Assembly (NCBI GenBank): GCA_002197995.1
Contig: NGZR01000001.1
Coordinates: 558,001-622,000, forward strand
Length of the DNA stretch: 64,000 nucleotides
Source: Gaeumannomyces sp. JS-464
Lineage: Eukaryota > Ascomycota > Sordariomycetes > Magnaporthales > Magnaporthaceae
Direction of reading: 5' to 3'
Within the stretch, counting starts at the first letter, position 1. Each line of letters opens with the position of its first letter. Shown one piece after another: positions 53,574 through 64,000 of this stretch. The notes beneath the pieces were generated by a model that saw only the letters and a list, made by a program, of their open reading frames with translations, was not told the origin of the DNA and ran no database searches. A program made the position numbers and the translations under genes.

Positions 53574-54004
53574 CTATGCCTCTGGTGCAATGGAATTGAG
53601 CTCCTCTATCAGCACCTCGAGCTCTTTCTCAACACTTTCCACCTCTTCAAAACCCCGCTCCGCAAGGGCCTTTGTCTCTTCAATGTTGATCCTCAGCTGG
53701 CTCGACCTTGCGTTCATTCTGCTGTTGAAGTCGGCCCGCTCGGTCTCTGTGTGATCTTCCTCTTCGAACCAGCGCCTCTCCTCGGCTATCCTTGCCTCCT
53801 GCACCTCCAGCCTGTCCAGCTGGTGTTGTACATGTACACCCTCAGGTTGGCGGCGTCACGCAGGGCTTCGTAGCGCTCCTTCAGGTTGTCCAGGATGGCC
53901 TGGATCTTGGCGCGCTCATCGTCGTTGCTGGCGTTTTGGTCTTCCTCGTTGGCGTCTTGGCCTTCTCTGCTGCCGTCCTGGTCTCCTCTGTTGCCGTCGG
54001 GCAT
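53574..54004 (-). CDS. Small charged coiled-coil protein (one frameshift)
   Basis: Starts at the ATG at 54004 (MPDGNRGDQDGSREGQDANE, a repetitive acidic head). It then reads KIQAILDNLKERYEALRDAA and, after one -1 frame step near 53835 (inside TACAACACC), QHQLDRLEVQEARIAEERRW to the end EELNSIAPEA. About 143 residues, almost wholly predicted helical coiled coil, with heptads rich in Glu/Leu. No enzyme or binding motif is seen. Similar short coiled-coil proteins are common orphan genes in fungi. A TATAAAA lies about 190 bases upstream. Confidence 0.55.
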
Positions 54005-54192
54005 AGCCTCGGTTCGATCGCTGAATGGTCGTGGATTGTTATGGCGGCAACAGGCTGAAGCCTGACAGGCTTGAAAAGTGGCGTGGGGAGTGGAGCAGAT
54101 TGTGGTCGATCTCCGGCCAGCTTTGTGTTCTTGTAAAAAGATGTTGCAGAGATCTTGAGCAAAGAGGTACAGTTCTCAGCTAGCCACACGGG

Positions 54193-54199
54193 TTTTATA
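54193..54199 (-). promoter_or_regulatory. TATA box of the coiled-coil gene
   Basis: TATAAAA on the minus strand about 190 bases upstream of the ATG at 54004. Confidence 0.4.
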
Positions 54200-55061
54200 C
54201 TGGAGCGTTAAGAGCTGATTCCATAGACTCCCGGCCTTCACCAGCGTCGTGAGTGAATGATCTTGCTTGTCAGTCTCACCTGCCTGTTCACACGAACGCT
54301 CAAGGCGCAAGAATCAAAACGAGCAAGTTTCGCCGTGGCGGGCTCGGTGTCGGTAGTGAAGAGAAACCAACACAGCCAGGCTTTGGTTGGCTCTTGTGAT
54401 TCTCACTCCGTTGACGTCCTGAGGCCTGACACCGGGAACTTTCATATTCAAAGGCCTCGAGCAGTAGTGCTGTCCCAGTTAATTATATAATCGACCAAAA
54501 GCAATGGGAAATTCATGGGCAGCTGCGCTCTGCATGGAATTCGTTGATAGCATTTAAGAAATCGGTTCCTGTGCTGCAGTCCCTTGCATTGGTGACATGG
54601 CAGCCTGCGGCCGACCATTCCCACCTCTTGTGAATTCTCACCATACGGAAACCACCGCTGGGGCAAGGGCCCAGGGTAAGACAACGCCCGCCGCGGGTGT
54701 GCCATGGATATCGGCGCCACAATGGCACCGGGGCCCGGCCTCTTGGCGCTAGGGGAAGGCCCCGGACGCTTCCGACAGGGCAACCAGCATCCTGGGCTGC
54801 ATCGAATGCCAGCTCGGAGGTCCGGCAACCGCCAAGAGCGCGACCGTTACTGGTAGGAATTTTGACATCACTGCACAGCCCATAATGCGAGTCCCTGCTT
54901 TTGGTTTATTCTTTCCGATATCTTGATTATGTACTGCTCAACAGTCACAATTCTATCGAATGCTATACAACTCATAATGTGAGAATTCTTCACTCCAGGC
55001 AGCCTCATGCCCAAATCGTCAGTCTCTAACCTTGCGCTGCTGCCATGCCATCCATTTCGGC
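54200..55061. other. Intergenic, no gene seen
   Basis: No frame with recognisable features. An AATTATATAAT tract lies near 54480. Confidence 0.45.
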
Positions 55062-55867
55062 TCATCGAAAACCGTCCCACACGGGCCCTCCAGGGATCTT
55101 GTACGTCGTGGCCTTGGAGCTGTAGATATCGATCTAAGGCCGGCAGGTTGGGGTCAGCAAAGACATTGCGGGAGGGACTCCTCCTGTCCACGACGCTCTA
55201 TCTCTCTCGCAAAACTCACCCGCACTCCCGGGTCGCTCATGGGCGCATATGTCGGGATGGAGAACTTGTGCGTGTCGGGCGGCAGCGCGGACCCGTCGCC
55301 CTGGACCTCGATCTGGGCGCACTCCGGGTAGAACTGGGGCGTGTTGGTCTGGTGCAGCGCCAGCAGCTCGTGGCGGACGAGGTAGTTGCCCGGCTTCAAG
55401 TTGGCCGGGATCTTGGAGCTCCACTTCCCCGTCTTGAGCACGATGGCCGTCCCCCAGTTCTCCGAGTTGAGCTTGCCGCCCCACATGCCCATCTCGTCGA
55501 TCTTGAACCAGCCCTTGCCGTCGCCCCGGCACGAGCCGTTCGCGCCCTCGCACCGGAACAGCCAGACCATGACGGGGCCCTGGGCGTGCGTCCACTGCTT
55601 CCAGAACGCCGTGATGTTGGTCCCGGCTTTAACGGGCGCGACCAGGTCCGCGCGCGTGCCGCCGTTGCACCGCATCTTGCCGTCGGACGGGTTCATGACC
55701 GGGTCGTAGTTGGGCCACTGCCACTGGATCGTCTTGGGCGACGAGTTGGGCGAGAAGCCCTCGTACCCGGGGTACTTGACCCCGCCGATCTCGTAGCTCG
55801 TCACGGCGCCGTGGCAGGCCGCCAGGGGCACCGCGGCCGCCAGGGACGCGAGGATGTCGAGCCTCAT
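55062..55867 (-). CDS. AA9 lytic polysaccharide monooxygenase, secreted
   Basis: Two exons (55220-55867 and 55062-55133) with an 86-base GTGAGT..TTAG intron give 239 residues. The signal peptide MRLDILASLAAAVPLAAC is followed by HGAVTSYEIGG, so His19 becomes the N-terminal copper ligand. The second ligand is His94 (QWTHAQGPVMVW), the second-shell His166 is in LVRHELLALH and the axial Tyr is Tyr180 in QFYPEC. All residues needed for a copper histidine brace are present, so it should oxidatively cleave cellulose or related glucans outside the cell. After the intron the C-terminus reads IDIYSSKATTYKIPGGPVW, typical of AA9. There is no CBM1. No frameshift is present. A TATA box lies about 125 bases upstream. 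Confidence 0.93.
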
Positions 55868-55991
55868 GGTGGGTTTCTTTTCCGTTTCTGGGAGCTGCTT
55901 GGGGCACGAACTGAGAGGCTCTTTGAGCAGGACGGTGTGAGGACGGGACCAGGCCAGGTCGGAGAACAAGAGACACCCGGGGAATAGGGTC

Positions 55992-55998
55992 TATATAG
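55992..55998 (-). promoter_or_regulatory. TATA box of the AA9 gene
   Basis: CTATATAG about 125 bases upstream of the ATG at 55867. Confidence 0.45.
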
Positions 55999-57264
55999 GA
56001 GCCGCGCTATGCAGCCTTCCCACGTGGACTCGGCCCGTTTTTTTTGTTTTTTTTTGCTCTCAGGTTTGTCACGGCATCATCGGCAGAGCTGCCACGATAT
56101 TCCCGCGTTGCTAGCGACAATGAAGGCCACATCCAACGAGGGATTTGTATATATCACCGCTGGGCCAATCAAGGAAGCTTCCGCGCCTCGGCACTTGGCC
56201 TAATCGAGACCGGTGATTGCTCAGGGTGGTGTTCGTGTATATCCCCGTGGGGAAAGAACCCGTGCCAACGGATCGTGGGATGCCATTCGTCGACGGGCAT
56301 GGGGAAGACGGGATGGAAGCGGACGCCCCTGGTTTATTTTAGATTGCAAAGGCGGGTGACATCGCGTAGTCCTGGCGCAGGCAGAGGTGGTAGCAGCGCC
56401 TTTGACGGAGCTAAACCCTGACTTTTGGGTGGCGCTTCGGAGCGTTGGGCCGGAAGACGGAACAGATAATTAAGTCGCTCGCCCACTTGTCGCATTGTTC
56501 TATCCGAAAGCCGAGTAAGACTTGCGACCTTCCAGTTCTGGACATCGAAACACACGAGTGTGTGCCCTCCGCCGGCGGATTCTTGAGCACTGACGAGGCT
56601 CGGACTGGTCGAAGTCGCGTGGATATTGGCACACTATGCCTCCCACCTCGGGCTCCGTGCTTCCCATCTGTCTGCGAGCGGTGGTGGCACACTATAGCGG
56701 TGGCTGCTATAGCTTAATATCGGGATAAATGGTGGATGATGGCATGGCCTCCGGGGCGGTTAAATCGGACGTTCTACGGCACAACGGAGAGGCAGGCTGT
56801 GGCATGGGCGCCTCCATCCGGGCGTGCTTCGATACAAGACTGGGTCATGAGAGCCCTAACTGGTGGCAGTCACGGTATGGCGGTGCCTGTCGTGTCGGCC
56901 TGGTATGAGGTATGCAGATTAGGAGGGGAAATGGGTCAGTGCCTTTATTAGGTATCTGTTAAAAGTATAGCATCGTAAGGCCTCCTGTCGCTATGGCCAA
57001 GTTTGTCTATCGCTGGACGTTTCTAATGTGTACAAAGTAAATCCTGTCGTTGGGGTGTGCTGGACCAAAGGTGCTCATCGCTTGGAGCGATGGCATGCAA
57101 AAATAACCCCGTAGCAATGATTAACAGGAGAAGATGGATAATAATGAGAGAAGATAAGGAGGGGAAACGGAAACCAAATAGCAAGATAGCAAAAATGAGA
57201 CGCTGCTTTTTTAAAGAAAAGAAAAGAACAAAGGAGATGAACAAAGGCCATCTCTAGACCATGT
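55999..57264. other. Intergenic, no gene seen
   Basis: Between the AA9 promoter and the 3' end of the ThrE-like gene. The part after about 57000 is AT-richer and may be 3' UTR. No coding frame is supported. Confidence 0.45.
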
Positions 57265-60200
57265 TCAGAAGCTCAGGAGCCCGCTCCTCCTCTTGCCGAA
57301 TGGGTACACAATGAGGGCGCTGAGGAACAGGCCCACGGTGAGGCCGATGGCGACCTGGATGACGTTGAACAGGACACTGAAGGCATTGCTGTTCATGCCC
57401 TGGCCTATGGAGCTCGTGGCAGCCGCCCCGGCGCCGGCCAGCGAGGTGATGTTGACCTCGGTGCCGTTGATTAGGACCGTCATATTCGATCTCGTGATCT
57501 GATTCGCCGTCTGGATGCCAGCCAGCAGCGACCCGCCCGCCGCCAGACCTCCCGGCACCTGCACGAAGATGCCGGGGAGCATGGCGGCCGCGGCAAGCCC
57601 GTATCCTACACTGCGAGTGCGGGTGGTGGGTGCTGCTTCCGGCTTTGCATCGTTGCCCTCCTTGCTGCCGTCGTCACCGTCTTTCTCGCGGCCCCCGGCG
57701 CCGGGCGAAGGCGGCCGCGAGTCGGCGTCCGAGGTGTGGGCGCTGGCCGCGCGCCCCTGGACCTGGTACTCGTCCGCGCTGGGCCGAGTGCTGGTGCGGC
57801 CGCGGAGCTCGTTGCGGCGGCGGCTGGCGCTAGAGAACCGGGGCCGGACGCGCGCGTCCCACCAGTCGAGCAAGTCGAGCCAGGCGTTGCGGACATGACG
57901 GCCGAGACGCGAGTAGAGGTTGGCGAGGATGCCCACCGTCAGGGCGCCCAGCATATTGGAGACCTGGGAGGCGTTGGTGAAGAAGGTGGCTGAGTACGAG
58001 TTAACGCAGTAGCCGGAAAAGGCGATGGTAAGCATCACGGGCGTCTGCCTCCACTTGGCCTGGTTGATGACGCAGAGACAGAGCGTGAAGATGGGGACGA
58101 AGAGGAGGTTCCAGCTACGGTCCAGGGGGGCATCGCAGAAGGGCTTGGATGATGCGCCCTCCCGATCGAGCATGCCGTAGAGGGCAGTTCCAATGGTGAT
58201 GCCGTATCCCAGGAACAGTGTGTAGATCATGGCGTAGACCATGCGGACGGAACCGGCAACGATGTTGTGCGACTGCAGCTCGAGGGCGGCAGAGGACCAT
58301 GTAGCCGGGCAGGATGAGGGCGATGGAGCTCTGGGCCAGCGCAGAAAAGCAGAAGAGGTTCTCGCCATTGTAGCGGATCGACCCAAAGGCGCGGGAGAGG
58401 AAGGACATGACGATGGCGGCGCTGACCTCGGAAACGTTTGCGTACATCTCGTTTGAGGGAGCGAGGATCAGCTGCATGACGCCGAGAAGACAGCCAAGGA
58501 CAAAGGCGATGGGCATGTCGATGAATCGGCCCTGGAAGGCAAAGGGAGCGACGCTGGCCGAGGCGAGGCCGTAGACGGGCACGCGCACCCAGTTGCTGTA
58601 CTTGAGGTCCCTCTTGAGGATCTCGTCCAGCCGGACCGTGGCCTCGTCGACGCCCATCTTATCGTGGATGACCTCCTTATAGACGGCGTGGACATCGCGC
58701 AGCTTGCCCAGGTTGACCCCATGGCGCACGCGCACAATCTTGACCTCGGTCGTGTGGGTGGAGCTGTCGTCGAACGAGATGAGCATGCAGCCGGGCATGT
58801 ACAGGAACTGGCCCTCGATCTCGAGCACGCGAGCCGACATGGTCATGTACTCCTCCAGCCGATGCGTCGGCGCCCCGTACGACATGAGGGCCCGGCATAG
58901 CTTCACCAGGAACTTGTGCCGCGAAAGAATCTGCGCGATGTGCTTGGTGATACGGATCCTCTTGTCGGCCTGTGATGGCTTGGGCGGCTTGGGAGGCTTG
59001 GGCGAGCCGCCGAATAGGCCTGACCGCCTCTTCTTGGGCGACGGCTGCACGGGATCCTTACCGACCCTGTCGGCCACGCTCTCTGAATACGTGCTGGATC
59101 CCGGGGCCATGAGCGTCGAGGTCGACTTCATAAGCTCGCTCAATGCCGACTGCGACTGCCGCTTGTGGTCTGCCGGCGAGGAGGGCCCGCTGTAGATGTT
59201 GCTCCAGATGCCGCTATTGGGTCGAGACGGCCGCGGGATGCGGGCGCCGAGGGAGCGGCAGAGCCTGGAGGCGAGACGTTGGGCGTCATGACGTTGGGCG
59301 TGGCCGTTCCTGGCGTCGAGCGGCCGCTGTTGCCGCCGCTCTCGTTGTAGAGCTTCAAAAGCGTGCCCAGAATGCCGCCGTGATACCTGCCCGGACGAGG
59401 CACGTACTCGTCGCCGTACGTCTGTTCATGCGTCGGCGTCACCACCCCCGAGCGAAGGCCAGACGGCGGCTGATAGTTGAAATACTCATCGTTCTGGCTG
59501 CTGCCCTTGCCGCTGTTGACAGCAGGCCGCCCTCCAGCGCCCTTGATCTTCTGCGCGCGTCGGGTATGCGTGCGCACCAAGTTCTCGGCTGCGAGGTGGG
59601 AGCCTTTACGTGCCCGCACACGCACGTTTCCGGGCTGGCGGGACTCTTGCTCCCGGCCCGAGGTCTGTCCCTTATCAGGCCCCATGCCACCACTCGCGGC
59701 CCTACCGCCAGCTTCGAGATCCTCGTCGTCAGTATCGAAGGAGGCACGGCGTGAGGCGTGTGGCGATGTGTAGTTCTCAACGCGGGCGGCCAGGTTGTGG
59801 GCGCGTTCACGGGCGGCCAGACCCGACCTGTGCTGCCGCTCGCTCAGGTTCTGCTCGGCCAGGTCTGCGGCCTGTCGAAACTCTGGCACATCATAACTGG
59901 TGTTGCGCCGAAGCGCAGGCCGCGGGGGCTGTAGTGGTGTTCGCGCCCCTGTACCTGTAGCAGGCGAACTAGTAACGCCAAGGTCGCCGACCGTCGTCGC
60001 TGTCGTTCCGTCGGGCTGGGTAAGGAGCTGGCTGAGGGCGCGACGCAGCTCCGAGGCATCCGGTGCCCCGACTTGTTGGCGCGCCTGTTGCTGCTCGCTG
60101 GGCGGTGATGGCCGCGGCGTGGTGAAGGGGTCGGTACCCCGACAGAGCCAGGCTGCATCGTCATCAAGGGCTGCTGGACGTTACCGTCGTCGACGACGAT

Positions 60201-60323
60201 GCTCGGGGGCCTGTCTCGATCATGGAATCCGACTCTTTTCTTCTCCCTCCTTGCCGTGGTTGCCGCTCCTGTGGCCGGGGACGGGTCCCGGCTACCACCG
60301 CCGGGGTTCGCTGAGGAGGACAT
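57265..60323 (-). CDS. ThrE-domain membrane protein, Prm10-like (frameshifted)
   Basis: Starts at the ATG at 60323 (MSSSANPGGGSRD). The first about 400 residues are Ser/Pro/Arg-rich and cytosolic, with Thr/Pro repeats (STPGTATPNVMTPNVSPPGS). The ThrE region begins at ITKHIAQILSRHKFLVKLCR, then LMSYGAPTHRLEEYM and MPGCMLISFDDSSTHTTEVK, followed by transmembrane helices such as MPIAFVLGCLLGVMQLILAP and AQSSIALILPGYMVLC. After a frame change near 58300 come SHNIVAGSVRMVYAMIY, LLFVPIFTLCLCVINQAKW, MLGALTVGILANLYSRLG, AAAAMLPGIFVQVPGGLAAG and VIQVAIGLTVGLFLSALIVY. This matches fungal pheromone-regulated membrane protein 10-like proteins of the ThrE/DUF1212 transporter family. The substrate is unknown. 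Frame breaks also occur near 60130, 59900 and 59245, mostly equal to single missing bases. Confidence 0.8.
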
Positions 60324-63300
60324 TGCGCCTTGTTGGTGCGGGCTAGTCGACGCCCGCTGATGATGCTGTCTAGGTATACTTGTGCCGCTCTATGTGCACA
60401 ATCTGGAGGATGGGCAGGCCGGTTCCTTGGGATCTCTTGCAGCCAATCTATGATGCTCTTGGGCCTGGTGTCCGGCTCGATAGTCGGATGTCCTCCTCGG
60501 TGTTAGGTCAAAGCTCCACTTGCCCGCGGCTATCAGGTGTCGAGAGAAGGACCTTCTTCGTGTCGTCTTAGTGAGTAGCTCGCCATTTCTGAAGAGGAAT
60601 GTGTGTATGGGTGTCACAGAGGGGTGGAGGGGTTCTTGCACAGGAATGAGCTAGTCACAACGGCAAGATGATCCGACCAGAAGCAGGACGGGGAAGAGGG
60701 AGGAGCTGCGTTTCTTGGGGATCCTTGGTTTTTCTAGGCGCTCAAGATCATTCTTGTCCAGTGCGCGTCCCTCTTTTTTTTCTTCTTTCCCGTCGGGTGG
60801 GCGGAGAGCACTGGGCCCGGGAGAGTGGTGACAGGGCCGGCATCGTCGCGGGCCCACAGTATTTGCATAGAAGCTGCTAGCACAGGACGAGAATGACATT
60901 GCGTAGGAGGCGGTTGCTCGTGTCCTCGCTTGGGTCCCTCTGCAAAATCAAATCTTGGGTGGAGGCGCGAGGGTCGACGAGCTCCAGTTTCGCGGCGACG
61001 AGGTGGGGATACAGTGCTGCTTTGCTACTGTATTGGTCCGCCGGCGCAGGGAACGGCATTCCATTAGTCATGGGCTACGGACGTTTATGCCAGGGACCAG
61101 CCTACCGCGGATGAGCCGCACGCCACCCGAAGCACCCAGAAGCCCAGCCAGCCCAGCCCATATCTTGCTGGTCAAGGCCGGCTGGCGAGACTCGCGACTC
61201 TTGCACAGCCGGGGCAGCACCACCCCGTTCCCGCTGTCCACTTTGCCTGTCCAGGGCTGCCTGGTTTCGCTAGTTTTGAGCCGGCAGTGTTGCCAACTTT
61301 GTTTTGTTTGATGTCCCATGAGGCATCCCTGGTGGCCGGTTGCGTTATTCAGCACACTGGGCCTGGTGTTTACTAGCCAGTGAGCCAGTGCTAGCTCGCC
61401 TTGGCGCGTCGCTACCATGACTATCGGGCTGCAAGCTCGCTGGCGCCATCATTGCTGTCCTGCCGTTGGGTGCGGCTCTGCACGGCGACGTGAAAGTCGG
61501 CCCGAATGATGGCTGCTCATCCGGCAGACACTGCTTGTGGAACGGACAGTGATGGACAGGAGAGCATGGCGTCTGTCACCGGCCGATCTCCCGCATTTTG
61601 TTAGCATGCACACCGCACACTGTAAAAGTTGCCGAGGCTTGGTGCACAGCAGGGGACCAAAGCACCAAAGGACTGGACTGGATCATTGCAAGGAAAGACA
61701 GCGCAGGCGTTGGCGATCGACCTTGGGTGACGTAGGGGGCGTTCGGCTGTTCCAGGGTTGCAATGGCTGGCCTGGTCAAAAGCATCGGAATGTCACGTCA
61801 AATGGGTCGAGTGAAGAAAGCCTGAAAGCTTGGGCCTCCCTGACCCCCAAAATGCAAAATGGATGCCAGTGTCACACCTCCTGTGATGGATCCCCGATAT
61901 TCCCTTCTTAGGGGCATGTAAACTCGTCCATCCATCAACCCAGTTAGAAAAAAACTTCACATGCCGGCCAACACCAGCGACCAGCAGGCAGCTTGGTCTA
62001 TTATTTCAATGAGATTCCATGACTCAACAGGCGCGACAGATTTTTGGCAGCAGCGGCGAGAACAAAACGAACTGCCCGCTTGTTTTGTTGGTCTGGCCTG
62101 AAAATCAGAGACGCCAGTCGTCGTGGGGGTCCATCCCCTGCCGCATCCCGGCACGGTACTGCAAATACTGTGCATGCGTAACGCTTCGGCCCCTCCGGAA
62201 AGGATTTTCCAGCGGGCCAAAGAGGATAGATACCCCTGGAGAGCCTGCCGTTCTCGATTAGGTGGGAGGAACATGCAGTCGCTCGTGTGCTTTTCCTGGT
62301 CCTGTCGTAGTTTTCGGATTGCCTATTTGGGCCTTCCATAGCCCCAATTGACTTGTGTTTCTTTCTTTTTTTCCCTACCCCTGGCATGGATATCACAGGC
62401 ATTCTTCCCGCCCCCTGAGGCGCAAAGACATATATCGCTGCCCAACCGTCATGGCTTTCTCCAGGGGTCCAAAAACCCAAGCTCCGCTCTCATTTGCGGT
62501 GCCAGACAAAGCAACGAACAAACAAATAAGGGACGAAAGGGAGAAAGAAAATGAAGTCTCGATGGGTGTCAAAATAGACGTTGCAACGACAGCCGACGGA
62601 AACTTTTCCGACGCCGCCTTGGAAACAGGGTGAACCTGGCCCCGGACCGCTCCCGTCCTCCCGTCTCGTCTCGTACACCCAACCGATGGGCTGGCGGTCG
62701 CCTCGCCGAGCCGGGCTGAACCTCATCAGCTCTCAGAGGCACTACCGCCGCCACTTGGCCGACAAGCGTTTTGCATGGGCAAGCCAGCCGTGAGGCTAGG
62801 ATCCCCACCGTCCATTGTCCATGTCCATTGATACCTGAAGCGCCGTGCCAACCTCTCGGGCAGGCCCCGGTTGGGTCTCACATGCAAATCTCCGTGCGCA
62901 TGCAGAAGCGATATTCCAGTACGGTGCATATGGTATGGAGTGTTTCGCCGTTCCAAGAGCGTCTCTCCCACGGAGTCAGTCCAGACCTGGGGACAGAACC
63001 CGGCGGGCCCTCCGATATGATTCCACGGCGGCCTCGAAGGATCCCAACAGTCCCCCTTACTCACTCCCCCGTATCAACAAAGTCTCGAACAGGTCACGCG
63101 TCGTGGCAGGGTGGACGTGACCCGCCCGATCCACCGAGTTCCACTGTTATGTGTCCGAGGGCACGACCTTGGATGACTGGCTACCATGTACGAAAGCCTC
63201 TGTCTCTGCCGGCACAGTGTGTCGTGGCCGCGCCCGCCCCAGAGCGTGGGCCGGCTCCGGCTGCATCTGGCTTGTGTACAAACTCGGCCCCTGTGCCTAG

Positions 63301-63482
63301 CGCCGGGCCATCCTCGTGTGCGACCCGCCTTGACTCGGTCCAGGCCACTAGGCTGCCGGGCGATGCAACAAATCACGGACGCTGCTTGTCCGCCTATCTA
63401 TGGAGCGGGGTTCCGAGCCTTTATATCCCTTGCCTATGGGATCGTTCGGCAGCTAGCTTCTCCAGTGCTGGATGTTTGCCAT
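60324..63482. other. Intergenic, no gene seen
   Basis: About 3.2 kb upstream of the ThrE-like gene. Frames here lack domains, signals and splice logic on both strands. Promoter, 5' UTR or unrecognised orphan genes are possible. Confidence 0.45.
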
Positions 63483-63498
63483 GTACGTATATCCAAAC

Positions 63499-63658
63499 CA
63501 AAAAAAAAAGAAAAAAAAAAAGGACAAGAAAAAGGACAATAAAAAGTACAAAAAAAGTACAAAAAAAGTACAAAAAAAGTACAAAAAGTACAAAAAAGTA
63601 CAAAAAAAAAGTACAAAAAAAGTACAAAAAAGTACAAAAAAAGGAAAAGAAAAAAAAT
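63499..63658. repeat. A(n)GTAC tandem array
   Basis: After an A-rich stretch with AAGGAC variants, GTAC recurs about nine times separated by 5-9 A. It translates on the minus strand as repeats of Leu-Tyr-Phe-Phe, which is an artefact. Confidence 0.85.
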
Positions 63659-63798
63659 CACACATATCAATATCTGGCAACCGTCCGCTACACCACCTAA
63701 GTGTTAGCTACCAGCTCGTTCCATTTCATGTATTCGAAAGCCCAAGTAGTATTAATAAGCTACTTTGCTGTATACAGGCCACAGACCAGGCCAGGCCT
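63659..63798. other. Short non-coding gap
   Basis: Separates the GTAC array from the stop codon of the last gene. Nothing recognisable. Confidence 0.5.
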
Positions 63799-64000
63799 CT
63801 ACCAGTGCGCCATGAACGCCCTGTCCTCGTTCGGGGGCATGTATCCGTCCCAGTCGCGGTCCGTGGCCTCGTTCCACATGCGCCTCTCGACGAAGCCGTC
63901 GTAGAGCTCGAGCAGCCTCGTGGTCCCGTCAGAGTTCCACTCGTTCCAGGCGGTGGCCAGCATGAGGGGGGTGGTCGTGTGGTCGAAGCACACGCGGCGC
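63799..64000 (-). CDS. 3' end of an unknown gene running out of the window
   Basis: The frame is open from the window edge to the stop at 63799-63801. It reads CFDHTTTPLMLATAWNEW, LLELYDGFVERRMWNEATD and ends WDGYMPPNEDRAFMAHW. The aromatic-rich, charged composition and GC-rich codons look genuinely coding. The start lies beyond base 64000. No family was recognised from this piece. Confidence 0.55.
   Translation of the reverse strand, partial: RRVCFDHTTTPLMLATAWNEWNSDGTTRLLELYDGFVERRMWNEATDRDWDGYMPPNEDRAFMAHW

Noticed and set aside
63421..63680. Phe/Tyr/Leu-rich minus-strand frames
   Set aside because: They are only the translation of the A(n)GTAC array.
1..64000. Repeat-induced point mutation as the cause of the broken genes
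   Set aside because: The broken genes keep normal GC content and have frame steps rather than the C-to-T changes and TAA/TAG stops that this process creates.
1..64000. CRISPR arrays, bacterial operons or prophage
   Set aside because: Introns, TATA-type promoters and gene content are fungal. The repeats seen are microsatellites and minisatellites without spacer structure.

Overview
The window looks like nuclear DNA of a filamentous ascomycete, most likely a Sordariomycete (Sordariales-like). Supporting signs are short spliceosomal introns (about 50-120 bases) with GT..AG borders and CTAAC-like branch points, GC-rich coding regions, pyrimidine-rich tracts before start codons, a HET-domain gene, F-box genes, a Zn2Cys6 regulator with a fungal-specific TF domain, and a secreted plant-polysaccharide/protein degradation set (GH131, AA9 LPMO, peptidase G1). 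The species assignment is inference.

Layout. 0.2-1.4 kb: GH131-like glucanase (+). 2.2-9.7 kb: an accessory block of three divergent members of one cysteine/histidine-rich protein family (-,+,-) and a divergent HET-domain gene (-), with a short degenerate tandem repeat and an AT-rich tract between them. 10.7-16.4 kb: two paralogous genes of unknown family (-), the second with 12-residue tandem repeats and an Arg-Gly tail, flanking an SDR oxidoreductase (-) and a repeat-rich stretch. 17.1-24.5 kb: a small Cys-rich gene, an F-box-like gene (+), a small membrane protein (+), a coiled-coil protein (-) and a second F-box-like gene with predicted N-myristoylation and PPxY motifs (-). 25.4-28.8 kb: fragmented coding sequence I cannot identify. 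29.5-34.3 kb: peptidase G1 homologue, PaiB-like FMN-binding protein and F-box/WD-like protein, all (+). 36.9-38.3 kb: SWIRM-domain chromatin protein (-). 38.3-47.0 kb: 8.7 kb with no supportable gene. 47.0-53.2 kb: Zn2Cys6 transcription factor (+), C2H2 zinc-finger protein (-), Mcp1-like mitochondrial membrane protein (+). 53.6-64 kb: coiled-coil protein (-), AA9 LPMO (-), ThrE/Prm10-like transporter (-), a repeat array and the 3' end of an unknown gene (-).

Two things cut across the window. First, many otherwise good genes need a frame change, and in nearly every case tested the frame change equals one missing base (or two in series), usually beside a short homopolymer. I read this as deletion-type sequencing/assembly error more than mass pseudogenisation, and gene entries are given as spans across such breaks. 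Second, the most unusual biology is the HET gene beside three members of an uncharacterised zinc-finger-like family, the paralogous RG-tail pair, and a peptidase G1 homologue whose catalytic Gln position is Arg. The genes do not form one pathway. They are ordinary fungal housekeeping and secreted-enzyme genes surrounding an allorecognition-like accessory block.
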